From Desulfosarcina sp. (GTDB taxonomy: Bacteria; Desulfobacterota; Desulfobacteria; Desulfobacterales; Desulfosarcinaceae), in the NCBI GenBank assembly GCA_014237405.1, contig JABZFO010000084.1, positions 1 to 64,000 of the forward strand: a stretch of 64,000 nucleotides of DNA, in the 5' to 3' direction. Shown here piece after piece: positions 60,401 through 64,000 of the stretch; the first letter of the stretch is position 1; each line of letters begins with the position of its first letter. The notes beneath the pieces are model-generated. The model ran no database searches and was not told the DNA's origin. It was given only the letters and a program-made list of their open reading frames with translations. The position numbers were made by a program, and so were the translations under genes.

Positions 60401-61354
60401 TCAGGGCCGAACCAGACTCAATATCTGACCGCCGGCCGATTCCAGCCGATAGGACTGGAGGGTGTCCAGATATTCATCCTGTGCGGCCCGCGTGAAAGCG
60501 TTGATGATGTGGAACATGGTGGCCCCCTGTTCCAGGTAATAGGCCTGCCGTACCACTTCCGTTTCCGCCTGTGACAAACCGAATCGTTGGCTGAACGTCT
60601 CGATGGACCGGATCGGGTCATCCACGGCTGACTGCCGAGACAGCTTGAACTGTTCCTGCTTGCGAATGGTATCTTCGATAACGCCGGCCAGAGTTTCAGG
60701 AAAGTTTTCCAATCCCCGGTTGCTGATGTGCTTGAACCGTGAAACGGTCGATGAAGTCTTGGCGATGAGTCCGTTGGTACACAGCAGACGATAGAAAAAT
60801 GCTTCGATGCTGAAGGCCAGCAGGCCGACCTCACTGTTGGCAAATGAAACACCGGGCACGATCTCATCCAGTTGACCATATCCGGGATTGACGCCGAAGG
60901 CTCTGGCGTACTCGGGGATCTTGACCAGGAACATGCCGTCATCCATGGCGTATTGAACTATTCCGGCGGGGTCGAAGCCGTGCTGGATCAGCTGGGAGAG
61001 GATCTCCATGTTGTCCAGGGGCCGGTATCGCTCGGTGAACACCGCCCTCAATCGATTAGCGTCGAACCGGCAAAAGAAAGTATCCCGATGCTGACGTTCC
61101 TGCTCGATCCAATAGTTGAGGTTCCGGGCCTGTAATTCAGCAGGGCACCGATTCAAATATGAAAATGGCACTCTCAACCGGTTGGCCAATAATCTTTGGG
61201 CTGAAGGTAAAACATCAACTCGCTTGCCCGAAACCCACAATCGAGTCAGGCTGTCGAACTCCATCTCCTGAAGCGGAATGGTCTGGTCATGGTGATTGAT
61301 GGACTGCTGATGAACTTCACCGATAACGGTTTCCAGGGTTGCTGTCTGGGTCAT
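60401..61354 (-). CDS. DUF932-family protein
   Basis: The 317-aa protein matches DUF932, common on plasmids and phages. LPLQEMEF-like strands are followed by FDANRLRAVFTERYRPLDNM (about residues 97-116), PGVSFANSEVGLLAFSIEAF (about 165-184) and LCTNGLIAKTSS (about 190). The function is unknown; some relatives are tied to element replication or recombination. AAAGGAG lies 7 nt before the ATG. Transcribed within the leftward island operon. Confidence 0.8.
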   Translation of the reverse strand: MTQTATLETVIGEVHQQSINHHDQTIPLQEMEFDSLTRLWVSGKRVDVLPSAQRLLANRLRVPFSYLNRCPAELQARNLNYWIEQERQHRDTFFCRFDANRLRAVFTERYRPLDNMEILSQLIQHGFDPAGIVQYAMDDGMFLVKIPEYARAFGVNPGYGQLDEIVPGVSFANSEVGLLAFSIEAFFYRLLCTNGLIAKTSSTVSRFKHISNRGLENFPETLAGVIEDTIRKQEQFKLSRQSAVDDPIRSIETFSQRFGLSQAETEVVRQAYYLEQGATMFHIINAFTRAAQDEYLDTLQSYRLESAGGQILSLVRP

Positions 61355-61371
61355 GGTAATGCTCCTTTCGA

Positions 61372-61551
61372 TTATTCGTTGGGTTTGTTTTCCTCGGCTG
61401 GGGCTGAGTCAATCTCTGCTAAAGCCTTCGCTTTACACTCGGAACATATGCCGTGGCTGATCGGCTCTTCGCCGGAATCAGGACTTGAACAAAGGCATTC
61501 CTTGAAGCCCAGCGAGCGGCCACACCAGGCGCAAACTCTTCTCATATGCAT
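61372..61551 (-). CDS. Small zinc-finger protein
   Basis: The 59-aa protein (MHMRRVCAWCGRSLGFKECL, start 61551 set by GGAGG) has CAWC and CSEC pairs about 30 residues apart, as in a single treble-clef or zinc-ribbon finger, and an acidic tail. No family recognised. It ends 17 nt before the DUF932 start. Confidence 0.5.
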   Translation of the reverse strand: MHMRRVCAWCGRSLGFKECLCSSPDSGEEPISHGICSECKAKALAEIDSAPAEENKPNE

Positions 61552-61568
61552 GGGGTATCCTCCATAAG

Positions 61569-61597
61569 CGAAAACACCCCTCCAGGGGACCTGAGAG
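61569..61597 (-). terminator. Terminator-like hairpin before the zinc-finger gene
   Basis: Minus-strand CUCUCAGG pairs with CCUGGAG (one bulge), followed by GGGUGUUUUCGCUU. GGAGG starts about 5 nt after. It is weaker than the other four such hairpins. Confidence 0.45.
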
Positions 61598-61649
61598 CCC
61601 GCCAGAGAGGCGTTCATTGATTTTGCGTATGCTTCCCTATCTTCTCACT

Positions 61650-62465
61650 TCACCACGCTCGACAAGCGTCTGAATAAGCACAATCCGAGCACATCCAATT
61701 GGGCTGTGGCATGTAGATGCCGGCATCGATACCTTCGAGAACCGCATTGGCGATCTTGGCGAAGCGTTTCCTGTCCTGGGCGGTGCGGACGGTCTGGACG
61801 ATCTCCAGTTTCGGAGTCTTTAATTTGCGAAGCACATCGAACCGGCATTTGACCGGAGCGAGGGGGAACACATACTTGTTGGCCGCCAGCAGATAGGCAT
61901 AAGCGGACATCTGGAGGTTCTCATCGGCGGCTTTCTGGGACATGGTTTGGGCAGCGGTCTTGTTGTCGACCACTACCGCTTCGCTGTTTTCGTCCATCAG
62001 CAGCAGGTCCAGGATGCCCACCAGCATGAACTCCGTAGGTAGACCGTCATCAGTGTATAGCCGGGCGGAGAGCGGAAGCTCGACTTCAACCACGGCATAA
62101 CCGGACAGGTCGATGGTTTCGTAAAAGACCGTGAGCATGGACTTGCCCATGGCGATGGCGCCGGCTTCATCCGGCATGTTCTTTTTCCAGATGACTGGTG
62201 TACCGGCATTCTTTTCCAGCGATAGACGCAAAACGGCTTCAAACTTCTCCAGCAGAGCGTTCAGGGGCTCCTTGTTTCGGCCGGTTTTAAAGGAGCGGTA
62301 AAACAGTTCTTCGGCAGAGTGTGTGGCTTTACCGAATGGTAGGGCGATGGAGAGGCGTTCCGGCTTTCGGCGTTCAACATAGTGAAAGCGATATTTCAGT
62401 GAGCACGATTGGTAAGTAAATATCTGGGAATGGCTGACGTAAAGGTCCTGACTGAAACTGGTCAG
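61650..62465 (-). CDS. PD-(D/E)XK nuclease (RecB/Cas4-like), probable CTG start
   Basis: The 271-aa nuclease carries the Q-x-x-x-Y-x-x-C-like start (SHSQIFTYQSCSLKYRFHYV, about residues 11-30), ALPFGKATH (about 40), the catalytic GILDLL...VVVDNKTAA core (about 160-180), the motif QMSAYAYLL, and a C-terminal cysteine cluster CSDCAYSDAC, as in Fe-S Cas4/AddB-type enzymes. The coding frame is open back to the upstream gene's stop, but no ATG, GTG or TTG occurs before residue 79, where the domain would already be cut. The only fitting start is CTG 62465, overlapping the previous TGA as CTGA. It likely works with the Rad52-like annealing protein. Confidence 0.78.
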   Translation of the reverse strand: MTSFSQDLYVSHSQIFTYQSCSLKYRFHYVERRKPERLSIALPFGKATHSAEELFYRSFKTGRNKEPLNALLEKFEAVLRLSLEKNAGTPVIWKKNMPDEAGAIAMGKSMLTVFYETIDLSGYAVVEVELPLSARLYTDDGLPTEFMLVGILDLLLMDENSEAVVVDNKTAAQTMSQKAADENLQMSAYAYLLAANKYVFPLAPVKCRFDVLRKLKTPKLEIVQTVRTAQDRKRFAKIANAVLEGIDAGIYMPQPNWMCSDCAYSDACRAW

Positions 62466-63283
62466 GCCAGTTCACCTGGCCCACCCCCGATAAGTTTCCA
62501 AACGTTTGGAAAGTCAGAGGGTGGAGTTTCCGTACGTACGGAAAACAGGAAGGAATGATGTGACGTGCGGATTGAGCGGGCCAGCAACTGCTCGATGACC
62601 ATTGAGGCGTCACCCTTTGACAGGTATTGGGCAACGGAGCCGAACATATCCAGGCACTGTTGGTCCAGGTCAGCATTGGAGCGGCCCTGTTCCTCGTTGA
62701 GTTTCAGGATGTACTTGTACTGTTTCGAAGTGAGCCGGCCGATACCATTTCCGTTACCGCCGTTACCATCTGACCGGTAGGGGCGATTGTTTCCACTGCC
62801 ATGATTACGATTTCCACCGGTGGGGAGATTGTTTCCATTACCGTTGCCACCGTTATTTCGAGGCGGTGTGTCATGCTGGGTGCCAGAATTACGGTATCCC
62901 GTCTGGGTCCGATCGTTACGGTACAGATGTAGACCGACGCCAAGTAGGGTGGCGGCCTTTTTCAGCGCATCGGTGGCAGCTGCTTTCAGATCGTCGGCCA
63001 GAGAAATGATATCTCCACTCTCCCTGGCCCGGGTGATCCGGCTGGAACCGAACTGTGTTTTGACCACATCGCCGGCTTTCAGTTCACCGATTACGATGGC
63101 CTCATCGGTCTCTGTCAGGATTTCGTGCCGAATGATTGTAAATGACCAGTTTGCGTCAAAGGCATCGTTGAGCCGCTGAACAACGGCATGTCCTTCGATA
63201 TAATCCAGCATCTTGCCGAAGTTACCTTCACGCTGTTTGATCTGTTCCGGGCCAAAGGGTTTTTCGAGGATTTCTCTGTTCAT
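62462..63283 (-). CDS. Rad52/Rad22-like single-strand annealing protein
   Basis: The 273-aa protein has the Rad52-type domain in its first 120 residues: QREGNFGKMLDYIEGHAVVQ, FDANWSFTIIRHEIL, VKTQFGSSRITRARESGDII and ADDLKAAATDALKKAATLLG. A G/N-rich linker (about 130-175) and a C-terminal segment follow. It anneals complementary strands, the job of phage Red-beta-like recombinases. Start ATG 63283 overlaps the previous stop (ATGA). Two perfect 18-bp palindromes lie inside its last 30 codons. Confidence 0.85.
   Translation of the reverse strand: MNREILEKPFGPEQIKQREGNFGKMLDYIEGHAVVQRLNDAFDANWSFTIIRHEILTETDEAIVIGELKAGDVVKTQFGSSRITRARESGDIISLADDLKAAATDALKKAATLLGVGLHLYRNDRTQTGYRNSGTQHDTPPRNNGGNGNGNNLPTGGNRNHGSGNNRPYRSDGNGGNGNGIGRLTSKQYKYILKLNEEQGRSNADLDQQCLDMFGSVAQYLSKGDASMVIEQLLARSIRTSHHSFLFSVRTETPPSDFPNVWKLIGGGPGELA
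62495..62544. promoter_or_regulatory. Two perfect 18-bp palindromes inside the annealing-protein gene
   Basis: TTTCCAAACGTTTGGAAA (62495-62512) and TTTCCGTACGTACGGAAA (62527-62544) are each fully self-complementary and share the outer TTTCC/GGAAA arms, with centres 32 bp apart (about three helical turns). A related inverted repeat lies at 58598-58616. The spacing on one DNA face suggests cooperative protein binding. Confidence 0.6.
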
Positions 63284-63495
63284 AATGTATCTCCATAAAT
63301 TGAGTTGGTTGAAAACAAACATTCACGACACTTCGATTTGTCTCTACACGCTTCACAAACTTTGTCCCTGTCCAGAAATCGGGGCAGGTGGTCAAAGACC
63401 CGTTCCATGGCCTGGGTCATAGGGATACCCAAAGCCCATGCGATTCGTCGCAGGGTACACGATGATGTGAGTGAAAGCTCCGGCGTGTAAGCCAT
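63280..63495 (-). CDS. Small cysteine-containing island protein
   Basis: The 71-aa protein (MAYTPELSLTSSCTLRRIAW, start 63495 with AAAGGAGG) ends with a cysteine cluster CEACRDKSKCRECLF, probably a zinc site. GIPMTQAMERVFDHLPRFLD lies between. No family recognised. It overlaps the annealing-protein start by ATGA, so the two are translated together. Confidence 0.6.
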   Translation of the reverse strand: MAYTPELSLTSSCTLRRIAWALGIPMTQAMERVFDHLPRFLDRDKVCEACRDKSKCRECLFSTNSIYGDTL

Positions 63496-63511
63496 TGGTT
63501 GGTCACCTCCT

Positions 63512-63550
63512 TTCAAAAACAAAAACCATCCGCCGGCGGGGCAAATGGTT
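63512..63550 (-). terminator. Strong terminator before the small cysteine protein gene
   Basis: Minus-strand RNA AACCAUUUGCC pairs with GGCGGAUGGUU over 11 bp (two G-U) around CCGCC, followed by UUUGUUUUUG. AAAGGAGG starts directly after the U-run. Confidence 0.75.
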
Positions 63551-63576
63551 GCTCATTGAAACTGCTATTTCTGGAT

Positions 63577-64000
63577 TCAGCCTATCTCGGCATAGATCTG
63601 CTTGATGATGCCTTGATCAGCGAAACTGTAATAGCGGTCATTTTCCATGTTGATGATGAGATGTTCGTGTACCTGGATGCCGATAATTTCAGCAGCCCTG
63701 ATAATTTTCCTGGTGATGTCGATGTCATCAGGGGACGGTTGGAGATCGTTGCTGGGGTGGTTATGACAAAGAATCATCGCCGCTGAATTGGCCAGGATGG
63801 CGGGCTTTAAGACTTCACGAGGATGGACGGGGGCTGAAGAAAGAGCTCCCACGGACACGATGTTCAGTCCGATCACGTCATTCTTGGCATTGAGCAGGGC
63901 CACGACAAACTGCTCTCTATCTGGCTGTCCTTTGGTGTGGATGAGGTTCTGGATCAGGGTATGGGCCTGCTGGGAGTTGCTCAGGCGGGCTTGCTCAAAG
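63577..64000 (-). CDS. radC: RadC-family JAB/MPN-domain protein (partial)
   Basis: The C-terminal 140 residues are in the window; the N-terminus lies beyond the right edge. The JAB metal-binding motif is LCHNHPSNDLQPSPDDIDIT, preceded by VHPREVLKPAI and the FVVALLNAKNDVI strand. RadC proteins are frequent on mobile elements, often beside annealing proteins and nucleases; despite the name, the DNA-repair role is not proven. It is the first gene seen of the leftward island operon. Confidence 0.9.
   Translation of the reverse strand, partial: FEQARLSNSQQAHTLIQNLIHTKGQPDREQFVVALLNAKNDVIGLNIVSVGALSSAPVHPREVLKPAILANSAAMILCHNHPSNDLQPSPDDIDITRKIIRAAEIIGIQVHEHLIINMENDRYYSFADQGIIKQIYAEIG

Noticed and set aside
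62374-62676. 100-codon leftward frame across the annealing-protein and nuclease junction
   Set aside because: Overlaps both real genes in a third frame; the two genes explain the DNA.

Overview
The window looks like a stretch of chromosome from a strictly anaerobic, probably sulfate-reducing member of the Desulfobacterota (Desulfosarcina-like). This is inferred from gene content rather than a marker gene: GTP-type PEP carboxykinase, pyruvate phosphate dikinase, an ETF:quinone oxidoreductase with a non-standard Fe-S cysteine pattern, a DUF6178 protein, many amino-acid and peptide ABC transporters, and several families of ~142 bp non-coding repeats.

Layout. 1-14 kb: an HDOD protein, a peptide-type ABC transporter (binding protein, two permeases, two ATPases) and, convergent to it, a catabolic set (ETF-QO, FAD-dependent amine/amino-acid dehydrogenase, aminotransferase), then a small exported protein and an HD-domain protein. 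14-31 kb: XTP diphosphatase, PEP carboxykinase, an AmpG-like transporter, DUF6178, a TetR regulator next to two paralogous small exported proteins, a two-component pair, dodecin, HtpG and pyruvate phosphate dikinase. 31-47 kb: a 1341-aa membrane protein that directly abuts a six-gene operon with defence-type content (SNF2 helicase with DUF3883, STAS-like DUF4325, Septu-like ATPase and HNH nuclease, DUF1156 adenine methylase, Swt1/HEPN-DUF499 ATPase). 47-54.6 kb: alanine dehydrogenase, a FadR-type regulator with a textbook operator, and a branched-chain amino-acid transporter. 54.7-64 kb: a tmRNA gene whose 3' end is the apparent integration site of a mobile island. The island carries a tyrosine integrase, an HTH protein, a divergent family-A-polymerase-like protein, a DUF2493/SLOG-like protein, a DUF932 protein, a RecB/Cas4-like nuclease, a Rad52-like annealing protein and RadC, and runs off the right edge.

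Three things stand out. First, seven conserved loci (DppD-like ATPase, AmpG-like transporter, OmpR-type regulator, ppdK, ald, livG, ssrA) each lack roughly 75-100 nt exactly over their most conserved motif. The similar sizes suggest an assembly artefact at conserved k-mers, but this must be tested against reads. Second, the defence operon nests a Septu-like pair and a STAS-like protein inside a helicase-methylase-ATPase set, with ATGA overlaps linking the nested genes to the helicase. Third, in the ssrA island five genes are preceded by an intrinsic-terminator hairpin that ends just before the Shine-Dalgarno, leaving no room for a promoter; this suggests antitermination or attenuation control. 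Four families of short repeats with different terminal inverted repeats also appear to share one core.
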